Assembly (NCBI GenBank): GCA_020720525.1
Contig: DYON01000018.1
Coordinates: 1-18,391, forward strand
Source of the DNA: Acetofilamentum sp.
Lineage (GTDB): Bacteria > Bacteroidota > Bacteroidia > Bacteroidales > DTU049
Length of the DNA stretch: 18,391 bases
Reading direction: 5' to 3'
The notes beneath the pieces are model-generated. The model was given only the letters and a program-made list of their open reading frames with translations, was not told where the DNA came from and did no database searches. Every line of letters starts with the position of its first letter. Position 1 is the first letter of the stretch. Below, piece by piece: positions 1 to 7,318 of this stretch. The position numbers were made by a program, and so were the translations under genes.

Positions 1-1
1 G

Positions 2-73
2 AAAACCGCTCAGAAACAAATCATATCAAAACTTGTAATCGGATTTGGAAAACAGTTGAGCAAAGACCTATAA
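2..73 (+). CDS. Possible C-terminal tail of a plus-strand gene cut by the left edge
   Basis: One plus-strand frame is open from the window edge to a TAA at 71-73 and gives 23 residues ending in GFGKQLSKDL, with a protein-like mix of hydrophobic and charged residues. A second frame is open to a TGA at 91-93, so the choice of frame is uncertain. Either reading would converge on the minus-strand helicase, which ends at 105. No family can be recognised from so short a tail, and the stretch could also be plain intergenic DNA. Confidence 0.25.
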   Translation, partial: KTAQKQIISKLVIGFGKQLSKDL

Positions 74-104
74 TAAAGGAGTTTCTTCGCTGAAATCATT
101 AGTT

Positions 105-1370
105 TTACCTGCGACGGCGGCCTTCGCGCGAATCGACACGCCCAGTGGCTGGATGCTGACTTCGTGAGCGGTTTGCCGACTGTGGTTTGCTTGTGTTTTT
201 CTTTTTCTCAACTACTGCAGCTTCTGCATCCAAACTCAATGGAAATGGATGATTGGTTACCACAGGAATCTGCTTCGCAATCAGTTTTTGAATGTCTTTC
301 AAATACGCTTTCTCCTCCACATCGCAGAAAGAAATGGCTATGCCATCGGCTCCAGCTCGCCCAGTTCGTCCAATGCGGTGAACATAAGTCTCGGGAATAT
401 TGGGTGTGTCGAAATTTATCACACAGGAAAGTTCATCAATATCGATTCCTCTAGCTGCAATATCCGACGCTACAAGTACACGAATTGTACGATTCTTGAA
501 ATTGCTAAGTGCGCGTTGTCGCGCTCCTTGCGTTTTATTTCCATGAATGGCTTCCGATTTAATATTGCATTTGTTCAGAATTCGCGATACCTTATCGGCT
601 CCATGCTTTGTGCGGGTAAATACCAGTGCCGTTTCAATACTTTTATCGCGTAGAATATGCATCAGCAACGATGGCTTATCGGCTTTTGCAACAAAATATA
701 CGCTTTGCTCTATTATTTCTACTGTCGATGAAGCTGGTGTTACAGCTATATTGGTTGGTTGATGCAAAATCGACGACGACAACTTCACGATTTCTGGCGG
801 CATGGTAGCCGAAAAAAACAAAGTCTGTCTTTTCAATGGTACAGCTGCAAGTATTCTTTTTACATCGTGAATAAAGCCCATATCGAGCATGCGATCGGCC
901 TCGTCGAGCACCAGAATGCTGATGTTTTTGAGGCTAATAAATTTTTGCTGCATCAAATCGAGCAAACGACCTGGTGTTGCAACCAAAATATCGACTCCTT
1001 GCTGCAAGGCTTTGGTTTGCGCATTCTGTGGAACGCCACCAAAAATGACAGCATGTTTCAAATGTAAATGACGACCATAAGCATCGAAGCTTTCGCCAAT
1101 TTGAATGGACAGCTCGCGGGTTGGTGTTACAATCAGCACTTTCACAATGCGGCGACCCTGATTGCGATCGGCTTGCGCTGTCAACAACTGCAAAATGGGA
1201 ATAGCAAATGCTGCTGTTTTTCCAGTTCCTGTTTGGGCACAACCCAAAATATCTTTCCCCTGCAGGGCTACAGGTATAGCTTCTTCTTGTATGGGAGTTG
1301 GGTTGGTATATCCTTCGTGTTCGAGAGCGCGCAAAATGGGCTCAATGATTGGTAAATCCGAAAATGTCAT
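105..1370 (-). CDS. rhlE: DEAD-box ATP-dependent RNA helicase, RhlE type
   Basis: A 421-residue cytoplasmic ATP-dependent RNA helicase that unwinds or remodels RNA duplexes, usually in ribosome assembly or RNA decay. All core motifs are visible in order: an N-terminal Q motif (PTPIQ near 24-28), Walker A AQTGTGKT (45-52), PTREL (83-87), TPGR (132-135), DEAD (156-159), SAT (187-189), ARGIDI (306-311) and HRIGRTGR (331-338). The tail after about residue 385 is rich in Lys, Arg, Ser and Gln and ends in RRRR, a low-complexity RNA-binding extension common in Bacteroidetes RhlE-like proteins. Length is normal and the gene looks intact. It is transcribed alone, divergently from the large operon, with a good Bacteroidetes -7 element about 80 bp upstream of the start. 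Assignment to the RhlE subgroup rests on overall resemblance; the DEAD-box call itself is certain. Confidence 0.95.
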   Translation of the reverse strand: MTFSDLPIIEPILRALEHEGYTNPTPIQEEAIPVALQGKDILGCAQTGTGKTAAFAIPILQLLTAQADRNQGRRIVKVLIVTPTRELSIQIGESFDAYGRHLHLKHAVIFGGVPQNAQTKALQQGVDILVATPGRLLDLMQQKFISLKNISILVLDEADRMLDMGFIHDVKRILAAVPLKRQTLFFSATMPPEIVKLSSSILHQPTNIAVTPASSTVEIIEQSVYFVAKADKPSLLMHILRDKSIETALVFTRTKHGADKVSRILNKCNIKSEAIHGNKTQGARQRALSNFKNRTIRVLVASDIAARGIDIDELSCVINFDTPNIPETYVHRIGRTGRAGADGIAISFCDVEEKAYLKDIQKLIAKQIPVVTNHPFPLSLDAEAAVVEKKKNTSKPQSANRSRSQHPATGRVDSREGRRRR

Positions 1371-1450
1371 AAAATTGTTTTTGCAAGGCGCTCCGGTACT
1401 TTCTACTTTATGGTTGTACAGAAATCAGTTTCCTTTTTGTTATTTTGCGG

Positions 1451-1458
1451 CAAAGGTA
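1451..1458 (-). promoter_or_regulatory. Candidate -7 promoter element for rhlE
   Basis: On the minus strand the bases read TACCTTTG, a full match to the Bacteroidetes primary sigma factor -7 consensus TAnnTTTG, about 80 bp before the rhlE start codon. I see no clear TTTG -33 element at the expected distance upstream, so the call rests on one box and its position. Confidence 0.5.
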
Positions 1459-1721
1459 CATCAAATATCGGTAAAGAAAAATTTACATTTTGCTAAGATT
1501 TCATTTCCAATTTGTAGCAAACCAAGTTGATTAAGATATTAGGTTGCAAATTCGATTTTTTTGATTGTGAAAAGAAAATTCAACTTTTCCATGTGATTGA
1601 TAATACAAATATTATACATCTACTTTTTTATTGCGCTATGTCTATTTATTATTCCACACTATTTGACCAAATTGTAATTTTATCTCTATACCATACGGGT
1701 CGGGAGCTATGCAATGCTATA

Positions 1722-1729
1722 TATTTTTG
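1722..1729 (+). promoter_or_regulatory. Candidate -7 promoter element for the MBX-like operon
   Basis: The bases TATTTTTG match TAnnTTTG and lie 28 bp before the preferred start codon of the first operon gene (1758), which would leave a short leader of about 20 nt. No good -33 TTTG lies at the usual spacing, so the element is tentative. I found no better match on the plus strand between 1440 and 1757. Confidence 0.3.
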
Positions 1730-1757
1730 TCGCAGATTGTTCGATAAATTTTTAGCT

Positions 1758-2258
1758 ATGAAAAATCTGAAGTCGAAATTGGTGTTATTTATCATTCTGA
1801 TGCTGTTTTGGTTGTTGTGGAACAACACATGGGATGTTGAAATCTGGCTGTATGGTCTTGTGCCTGTTTTAATAGTTATTGCAATATTTGGAAATACCGC
1901 AAATATTTTTCGTGGAGTGAAACTCACGCCCAAGGGCTTTGTGTATTCACTTTATTACATTCTATATTTTACATGGGCTTTGATAAAAAGCAATATAGAT
2001 GTAATGTTAAGGGTTATTAATCCCAAATTGCCAATTCGACCAGGTATTATTAAGGTAAAAACTGAATTGAAAAGCCCCATGGCTCGATTGATTTTAGCAA
2101 ATAGTATCACCCTCACACCCGGAACTTTCATTGTTGATATCAAAGAAGAATATTTGTATGTTCACTGGATAGATGTTTGCTGCGAAGGCGACCCAGAAAA
2201 ACCTACAAAACTAATTGCTGAAGGGTTTGAGAACATTTTAAAAAACATATATGAGTAA
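1758..2258 (+). CDS. mnhE: Mrp/Mbh-type membrane subunit MnhE (MbxA-like)
   Basis: A 166-residue inner-membrane protein of the MnhE/MrpE/MbhA family, part of the Mrp-like sodium/proton module of the complex. Hydrophobic segments lie at about 7-20, 28-46 and 60-78, followed by a cytoplasmic domain with the family signature LANSITLTPGT (113-123) and ...VHWIDV (135-140). I place the start at the ATG at 1758, which gives the family's usual length and an N-terminus of MKNLKSK before the first membrane helix; the frame is open to 1527, but that extension is not family-like. It is the first gene of the operon and overlaps the next by 8 bp, which suggests translational coupling. In dedicated Mrp antiporters this gene sits with mnhA; here mnhA is absent and MbhD/MbhE-like genes take its place, pointing to a respiratory complex. 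Confidence 0.88.
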   Translation: MKNLKSKLVLFIILMLFWLLWNNTWDVEIWLYGLVPVLIVIAIFGNTANIFRGVKLTPKGFVYSLYYILYFTWALIKSNIDVMLRVINPKLPIRPGIIKVKTELKSPMARLILANSITLTPGTFIVDIKEEYLYVHWIDVCCEGDPEKPTKLIAEGFENILKNIYE

Positions 2259-2520
2259 CACAGTTGAAATCATTTTGTTTGTTGCAGGTATAATAATGTT
2301 TCTTGCATTATTGCTTGCATTTATTCGCTTTATTGTTGGACCCACGCTTGTTGATAGAACAATTGCTTTCGATGTTCTTACCGTTGGTTCACTTGGACTG
2401 ATGGCTTTGTTTAGCTTCGTGGCCGAACGATTAATTTATCTCGACGTAAGCATTATCTATGGGCTTCTTAGCTTCATTGCGGTAGTTGTTGTTGGCAAAT
2501 ACATCGAAAAAAGTCTCTAA
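2251..2520 (+). CDS. mnhF: Mrp/Mbh-type membrane subunit MnhF (MbxB-like)
   Basis: An 89-residue protein with three predicted membrane helices (about 5-27, 40-56 and 62-82), the size and layout of MnhF/MrpF/MbhB. The family signature GPTLVDRTIAFD is at 30-41, right after the first helix. It belongs to the Mrp-like part of the membrane arm, which in archaeal MBH is thought to carry sodium ions. Its start codon lies inside the end of mnhE (8-bp overlap), and the next gene begins 2 bp after its stop. Confidence 0.9.
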   Translation: MSNTVEIILFVAGIIMFLALLLAFIRFIVGPTLVDRTIAFDVLTVGSLGLMALFSFVAERLIYLDVSIIYGLLSFIAVVVVGKYIEKSL

Positions 2521-2522
2521 TT

Positions 2523-2879
2523 ATGGAATATCTTGAACTGATAGGAGCAATAATGGTACTACTTGGAGCAGTAGTGCTTTTGTTGGCGGGCATTGGTTTG
2601 CTTCGTATGCCCGATTCGTACAACCGAATACAAGTTGGAACAAAGGCATCGACTGGTGGAGTAGCTCTCATTTTGTTGGGAATGGCTTTAATTATCCCTT
2701 CGTGGTTTGGTAAACTATTCACTATCCTGATTTTTGTGATGCTCACCAATCCCATTTCATCGCATGTTTTAATGCGTGCTGCTCACAAAGCTGGTCATCC
2801 AATGACTGATAAAACGGTGGTTGATGCTCTAAAAAAAGACGAAGAAGACCAAAAAAACAAAGACAATGGAACTGTTTAG
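2523..2879 (+). CDS. mnhG: Mrp/Mbh-type membrane subunit MnhG (MbxC-like)
   Basis: A 118-residue protein of the MnhG/MrpG/MbhC family with three hydrophobic helices. Signatures are GLLRMPDSYNRIQVGTKAST (25-44) after the first helix and TNPISSHVLMRAAH (75-88) after the third. The last 25 residues are highly charged (DALKKDEEDQKNKDN), probably a cytoplasmic tail. It completes the E-F-G trio seen in Mrp antiporters and in the Mrp-like arm of MBH and MBS complexes. The next gene starts 14 bp before its end. Confidence 0.9.
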   Translation: MEYLELIGAIMVLLGAVVLLLAGIGLLRMPDSYNRIQVGTKASTGGVALILLGMALIIPSWFGKLFTILIFVMLTNPISSHVLMRAAHKAGHPMTDKTVVDALKKDEEDQKNKDNGTV

Positions 2880-3120
2880 TATTATTTTATTGTTGGTGAT
2901 GGGAGTTGCTACTATTGGGAGCGCAATTTTAGCATTAACCACCAAAAAGACTGACGTTGCAATTCTTGCGGCTGGTGCTATTAGTCTTTTTGCTTCCATA
3001 TTTTTTCTTGTGCTGGCATCGCCCGATGTAGCAATGACCGAAGCAGCTATTGGGGCTGGTCTGTCAACTTTTTTATTTTTTGTAATCTTACGAAAAACAG
3101 AACAAAATGCTGAAAAATAG
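2866..3120 (+). CDS. mbhD: MbhD-like membrane subunit
   Basis: An 84-residue, three-helix membrane protein matching the MbhD family, which corresponds to a short piece of the C-terminal region of MnhA/MrpA. The hallmark SPDVAMTEAAIGAGL is at 52-66. In complete Mrp antiporters this segment is fused within the large MnhA protein; a free-standing MbhD is typical of membrane-bound hydrogenases and MBX/MBS complexes, so its presence argues against a plain antiporter. It overlaps both neighbours by 14 bp, a compact arrangement that suggests fixed stoichiometry by translational coupling. Confidence 0.88.
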   Translation: MELFSIILLLVMGVATIGSAILALTTKKTDVAILAAGAISLFASIFFLVLASPDVAMTEAAIGAGLSTFLFFVILRKTEQNAEK

Positions 3121-3811
3121 CTTTATTGCACTATTGGTGCTAGCTTTCGGTGTATTGCTTTTCCATGGTGTGGTTAAGCTTTATAAAGTGCCCGAAAAGC
3201 TTAATCGAACAGCCGAATTCTACAATTCCAACGAAGCAAGCCAGATTGGTGCTGCAAACGTGGTAACGGCAGTGGTTGTTACATATCGTGGACTCTATAC
3301 TTTGGGAGAAGTTACAGTCCTTTTCCTCGCGGCTTCCGTAATTGGATTCTTCCTAAAACGCAAGAAAAAAACGGCTCCTGTTGACGCTAAACCAGCTGGA
3401 TCTGAACTTATGACAACGGCTTCGAAAGTGCTTGTGCCAGGAAGTATTATCCTTGGAGTTTACGTGTTCGTGAATGGGCATCTTACTCCTGGTGGAGGAT
3501 TCCAAGGTGGAGCTATTATTGGCACTGCTATTCTGCTGCTTGCATTAGCCAACCCAACCTACTCTATTTCGAAAAAAGTTTTTCATTGGATTGAAAGTAT
3601 TTCAGGTTTCGTTTTTGTGGCTATTGGTTTAGCTGGTTTGTTGCTTGCCGGTGGCTTTCTCGATACGCGTTTTTTACCCAATGGAGAAATGCTCAGCCTT
3701 TTTAGTGCAGGTGCTATTCCTCTAATTTATAGCATGATTGGACTAAAAGTGGGCTCCGAAATATCGGGCATAATACTGGAACTCAACGATACTCAACCTA
3801 ATCAAGACTAA
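3107..3811 (+). CDS. Fused MbhE-like plus MnhB (MbhF)-like membrane subunit
   Basis: A 234-residue membrane protein made of two parts. Residues 1-85 resemble MbhE: a first helix near 4-22, then ANVVTAVVVTYRGLYTLGE (50-68) and a second helix near 68-84. A basic linker KRKKKTAP (84-91) leads to residues 105-225, which resemble MnhB/MrpB, with four helices and the signature NGHLTPGGGFQGGAI (123-137). These correspond to the parts of a membrane-bound complex that link the Mrp-like module to the pumping module. MbhE- and MbhF-like parts are separate proteins in Pyrococcus MBH, as I recall. The gene overlaps mbhD by 14 bp and ends 2 bp before mnhC. Confidence 0.85.
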   Translation: MLKNSFIALLVLAFGVLLFHGVVKLYKVPEKLNRTAEFYNSNEASQIGAANVVTAVVVTYRGLYTLGEVTVLFLAASVIGFFLKRKKKTAPVDAKPAGSELMTTASKVLVPGSIILGVYVFVNGHLTPGGGFQGGAIIGTAILLLALANPTYSISKKVFHWIESISGFVFVAIGLAGLLLAGGFLDTRFLPNGEMLSLFSAGAIPLIYSMIGLKVGSEISGIILELNDTQPNQD

Positions 3812-3813
3812 TT

Positions 3814-4185
3814 ATGCTACTTTCAATTGAAAATATAGCTCTTGCATCAGGAATACTACTTATCCTGATTGGATTGCTCGGTGCATTAACCAACAAAAAT
3901 ATCATTCGTATGATTGTGGCTTTCAGTATATTCGACACTGGTGTGAATATTCTTATTGTTACTTTTGGATACATGCCCGGACGAACTGCCCCCATTATTG
4001 ATGGCGCAAAAGTTACAGCCCAAAACATTGCTCAAGTTGCAATCGATCCTGTACCACAAGCTTTGGTATTAACAGCTATTGTTATTGGCTTCGGTGTTAC
4101 TGCCCTTATGCTTGTTTTTGCGCTCAAAATGCACGAAAAGAGAAAATCTCTTGATATTAACGATTATACTGATTTGAAATGGTAA
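3814..4185 (+). CDS. mnhC: MnhC/NuoK-like membrane subunit (MbhG-like)
   Basis: A 123-residue three-helix protein of the MnhC/MrpC/NuoK family. Signatures are NKNIIRMIVAFSIFDTGVNI (27-46) around the second helix and DPVPQALVLTAIVIGFGVTA (78-97) in the third. NuoK-like subunits sit beside the first antiporter-like module and help pass the coupling signal and protons along the membrane arm. The loop at 55-75 between helices two and three is longer than in NuoK, as usual for MnhC. The next gene begins 7 bp before its stop. Confidence 0.9.
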   Translation: MLLSIENIALASGILLILIGLLGALTNKNIIRMIVAFSIFDTGVNILIVTFGYMPGRTAPIIDGAKVTAQNIAQVAIDPVPQALVLTAIVIGFGVTALMLVFALKMHEKRKSLDINDYTDLKW

Positions 4186-7100
4186 GTCCTTATTTTTTAC
4201 TCGGTATTGGGCTTGGTCTAGCATTTTTGCTGGGACTTTTGGGGCAGAAAGCTAGAAAAAGCTCTTCTATACTCATCTTAGTAGCCTTATTTTCTTTTGT
4301 GGGAATTTCATTCTCATGGCTTTGGCAATTTCTACAGGAAAATGCTTCGGTTACTCAGTTTTTTTCTGCAGGCTTTAAGCCTCCTTTTTCTATTGCACTA
4401 CAAGTAGGATTACACGAAGCTGTTCTTACTTCCATGATTAATGTAATGGGTTTGTTTTCGTTCGTTTCTCTTTGGCGAAACATGAAAGATGGAAATGAGA
4501 AACTTGGTCCCATTTTACTAATCCTTTTCATGGGATTAAATATGCTTGTGCTTACACGAGATATATTTAATGTTTTTGTGTTTCTCGAAATAACAGCTAT
4601 TGCTTTAGGTGGTCTTATTTTGTTTGACGAAAAAAAACATGCTCGTTCTGCCGGCTTCAAATATCTCATTGCTTCAGCTCTAATATCTACTATCTATTTA
4701 TTGGGTGCAGTATTGATCTATTTTAGCAACGGCTCGCTTTATCTAGACGATGTGATGGCATTGAATAATATGAGTCCAATGGCAATTGTTGCTGTTTTCT
4801 TGTTAATTCTGTCGTTAGTATTGGAGTTAAAACCATTCCCTGCAAATGGCTGGGCTCTCGATGTGTATCAAGGTGCAAATCCAGCTATTGGCGCTATTGT
4901 CTCTGCTGCCATTGGCTCTACCATGTTGTTCCTTCTCTATAAATTAATGGGGATGGCTGCCTTCATGCAGGAATTTTTAATTGCCGTTGGTCTAATTTCT
5001 TTCATAGCATCTAATTTATTGGCACTTGTTCAGAAAAATGCCAATAGATTGCTTGGATATTCTTCTATTGGTCAAATTGGGCTTATTATTTCGATAATTG
5101 GCTTAAAAGATATACTCGGTGATCAATTTTTGTTTGTTGCTTTTATGATTTTAATCACACACTTTTTGGCAAAAGCTGGTCTATTTTGGCTCTCTGCTAT
5201 GCTTAAAAGTGATGAGCTAAAAGCTTGGTCTGTTTTTAGAAAAAAATCGGTACTACTTGTGCTATTTGGAATTTTTATTTTTGCTTTAATTGGGTTTCCA
5301 CCATTCCCATCTTTTTATGGAAAATGGACTCTGATTATCAATCTTGCTGAAACTCACAATTACTATCTCATTGCAGCTATTTTAATTGGATCATTTCTCG
5401 AAGCCATTTATCTATTTAGATGGCTGGGATATGCCATTAAAGTCGATTTTACCGAATACGATGAAGTTAAAATTAATTGGGAAAAACTTATTCCCGTTTT
5501 AACATTTGGTGCCTTACTTCTTGCTTCGGGTTTATACATGGCTCATTTAATGCCTGGTATAGAAGATATAACTTTGTGGCCATTACTATTTATTTTGGCT
5601 ATTTATCTGCTCGATTTTCTGCCAGCTTATATTAAAAACACAATATCTATTGCCGCATTAGCATATTTCTCCTTCATTATTCTTCCACCTTATTACGAAA
5701 AAGATTTATTACGTTTCATTTTTCTAGGCATTTTTGCAATTGGTGGAATTCTAACATTAATTGCTGGTTATGCCTATAAAGGTAAGCGTAGAGGCTTTTA
5801 TCCTGTTGCTCTCTTAATGTATGCTGGATTAATTGTTCTAATTCAAGCTGAAACCACGCTGAGCTTTTTCTTCGGCTGGGAAATTATGACAGCAGGTTCT
5901 TACTTTTTAATTATTCGTGGAAAACGTTCAATGGAGCATGGGCTAAGCTATATGCTCTTTTCTATTGGTGGTGCGTATGCAATTTTAGCTGGTTTAGGAC
6001 TAACTTTTGCTCAAACTCATAATATCGACATTTTGTCGCTTGCCTCTGTAACTGTTCACGCTAAATTAATATTTCTGCTTTTGGCCGTTGGATTTTTAAC
6101 TAAAACGGCTGCGCTAGGTTTACATATTTGGTTGCCAGGTGCTCATGCCGAAGCTGAAAGCGATGTTTCTCCAATGGTATCTGCAATCCTCTTAAAAGCG
6201 GGTGTGTTTGGATTATTTATCCTTATGATTGCTATGGGAAAAAATCCCGAAGTAGCTAGTATTGCTTATATTCTTGGGTGGGTAGGTGCATTAACTGCCC
6301 TTGTTGGAAACCTTGCTGCGGCATTTCAAGAAGATGCGAAACGCCTTCTTGCTTATTCAAGTATCGCTCAGCTTGGTTATATCTTATTTGCCCTTGCTAT
6401 GATGTCGCATCTTGGCTGGATGACTGCTATGGTCTATAGTCTTAATCACTTTATGTATAAGGCAATACTCTTCTTAACAATTGGAGCCGTAGTGTTGCGT
6501 GTAGGTACGCATAGTATGTATAAAATGGGGGGGCTTATTCAGCGTATGCCACTTGCTTTTATTGCTGTTCTTGTTGGTATTATTGCTCTTTCTGGTGTGC
6601 CGCCTTTGTCTGGATTTGCTGGAAAATGGTTTTTTTATAATGCAGTATTAGAAAAAGGATGGTATTTTCAGGGCGCAATTGTTTTCTTCTCTGGTATTGT
6701 AGCGTTTCTTTACCTCTTTAAACTTATTTATTCCGTCTTCCTAGGGCAGTTGAAAGATAATTTGCGGCAGGTTAAAGATATTTCTATTTGGTTTGCTATC
6801 CCTATATATGTACTCATTTTAGGAATTATGTTTTTCTCGGCTAAACCTGAATGGGTATTGCAGCCTTTAAGCGACATGCTTACACAATGGTATCCCAATA
6901 CCAGCCTTTCTTTTGATGGATTATACATTAATAGCAATTTCGGCTATTGGAGTGGAACAGGTGTTATGATAACAATTATGATTATGTTTATTGTACTATT
7001 ACTCTGGCTCTGGATTTTAAGCCGTAAAGTAGTAAAGGTTAAACAGTTCAATATCGTTTATTCTGCCGAAGCACCTCAAAGGCCCGAAACTACACACGTG

Positions 7101-7301
7101 TCTTATAATATTTTCGCTGGTTATTACAAAGCTCTTGGTTGGATTGTAGCACCAAAAATTTCTGAATTGTGGAATAAAATCTCCGATTTTGTAGTCTCAG
7201 TTGCACATTTTGGTCGGATGATTTACACAGGTAATGGACAAACTTATCTTGTTCATATTCTTGCTTTTATTGTTGTAACCTTTTTGTGGTTTTTAAATTA
7301 A
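4179..7301 (+). CDS. Double antiporter-like subunit: two MnhD/NuoN/NuoL-type modules fused
   Basis: A 1040-residue polytopic membrane protein, about twice the size of MnhD, carrying two proton/ion-channel modules of the complex I antiporter family. Module 1 (about 1-455) has the TM5 glutamate E137, a NuoN-like WALDVYQGANP (225-235) and K332 in the TM12 region; K218 lies near the TM7 lysine position. Module 2 (about 505-960) has E568, K642, LPGAHAEAESDVSP (652-665), K673 and K761, the full set expected of an active pump. A poorly conserved linker with extra helices (about 456-530) joins them. The C-terminus (about 965-1040) has an amphipathic stretch, then RMIYTGNGQTYLVHIL and a final helix, resembling MbhI or the lateral-helix end of Hyf/NuoL-type proteins. 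Two modules would fit an MBS-like enzyme with two pumps. I see no frameshift: one continuous frame spans the gene. Confidence 0.9.
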   Translation: MVSPYFLLGIGLGLAFLLGLLGQKARKSSSILILVALFSFVGISFSWLWQFLQENASVTQFFSAGFKPPFSIALQVGLHEAVLTSMINVMGLFSFVSLWRNMKDGNEKLGPILLILFMGLNMLVLTRDIFNVFVFLEITAIALGGLILFDEKKHARSAGFKYLIASALISTIYLLGAVLIYFSNGSLYLDDVMALNNMSPMAIVAVFLLILSLVLELKPFPANGWALDVYQGANPAIGAIVSAAIGSTMLFLLYKLMGMAAFMQEFLIAVGLISFIASNLLALVQKNANRLLGYSSIGQIGLIISIIGLKDILGDQFLFVAFMILITHFLAKAGLFWLSAMLKSDELKAWSVFRKKSVLLVLFGIFIFALIGFPPFPSFYGKWTLIINLAETHNYYLIAAILIGSFLEAIYLFRWLGYAIKVDFTEYDEVKINWEKLIPVLTFGALLLASGLYMAHLMPGIEDITLWPLLFILAIYLLDFLPAYIKNTISIAALAYFSFIILPPYYEKDLLRFIFLGIFAIGGILTLIAGYAYKGKRRGFYPVALLMYAGLIVLIQAETTLSFFFGWEIMTAGSYFLIIRGKRSMEHGLSYMLFSIGGAYAILAGLGLTFAQTHNIDILSLASVTVHAKLIFLLLAVGFLTKTAALGLHIWLPGAHAEAESDVSPMVSAILLKAGVFGLFILMIAMGKNPEVASIAYILGWVGALTALVGNLAAAFQEDAKRLLAYSSIAQLGYILFALAMMSHLGWMTAMVYSLNHFMYKAILFLTIGAVVLRVGTHSMYKMGGLIQRMPLAFIAVLVGIIALSGVPPLSGFAGKWFFYNAVLEKGWYFQGAIVFFSGIVAFLYLFKLIYSVFLGQLKDNLRQVKDISIWFAIPIYVLILGIMFFSAKPEWVLQPLSDMLTQWYPNTSLSFDGLYINSNFGYWSGTGVMITIMIMFIVLLLWLWILSRKVVKVKQFNIVYSAEAPQRPETTHVSYNIFAGYYKALGWIVAPKISELWNKISDFVVSVAHFGRMIYTGNGQTYLVHILAFIVVTFLWFLN

Positions 7302-7318
7302 ACAAAATTTAATAAACA

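Larger units (their letters stand above)
1371..1757. other. Divergent intergenic region between rhlE and the MBX-like operon
   Basis: A 387-bp AT-rich stretch without a convincing gene. It must hold the promoters for rhlE (minus strand) and for the 14-gene operon (plus strand). Candidate -7 elements are listed separately. A perfect 6-bp inverted repeat, ATAATA-caaa-TATTAT, lies at 1600-1615 and could be an operator or chance in AT-rich DNA. The reading frame of the first operon gene stays open leftward to an ATG at 1527, but the added 77 residues do not resemble the family. Confidence 0.6.

Noticed and set aside
1565..1584. Rex-like operator (TTGTGAA...TTCAA)
   Set aside because: The left half matches, but the right half is incomplete and the spacing is wrong for the usual palindrome; too weak to claim in AT-rich DNA.
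1527..1757. N-terminal extension of mnhE starting at 1527
   Set aside because: The extra 77 residues do not look like the family, would precede the natural MKNLKSK start, and would make the protein far longer than other MnhE proteins.
1758..5540. A stand-alone Mrp sodium/proton antiporter operon
   Set aside because: MnhA is missing, MbhD- and MbhE-like parts are present instead, and the genes continue without a break into the peripheral-arm genes.
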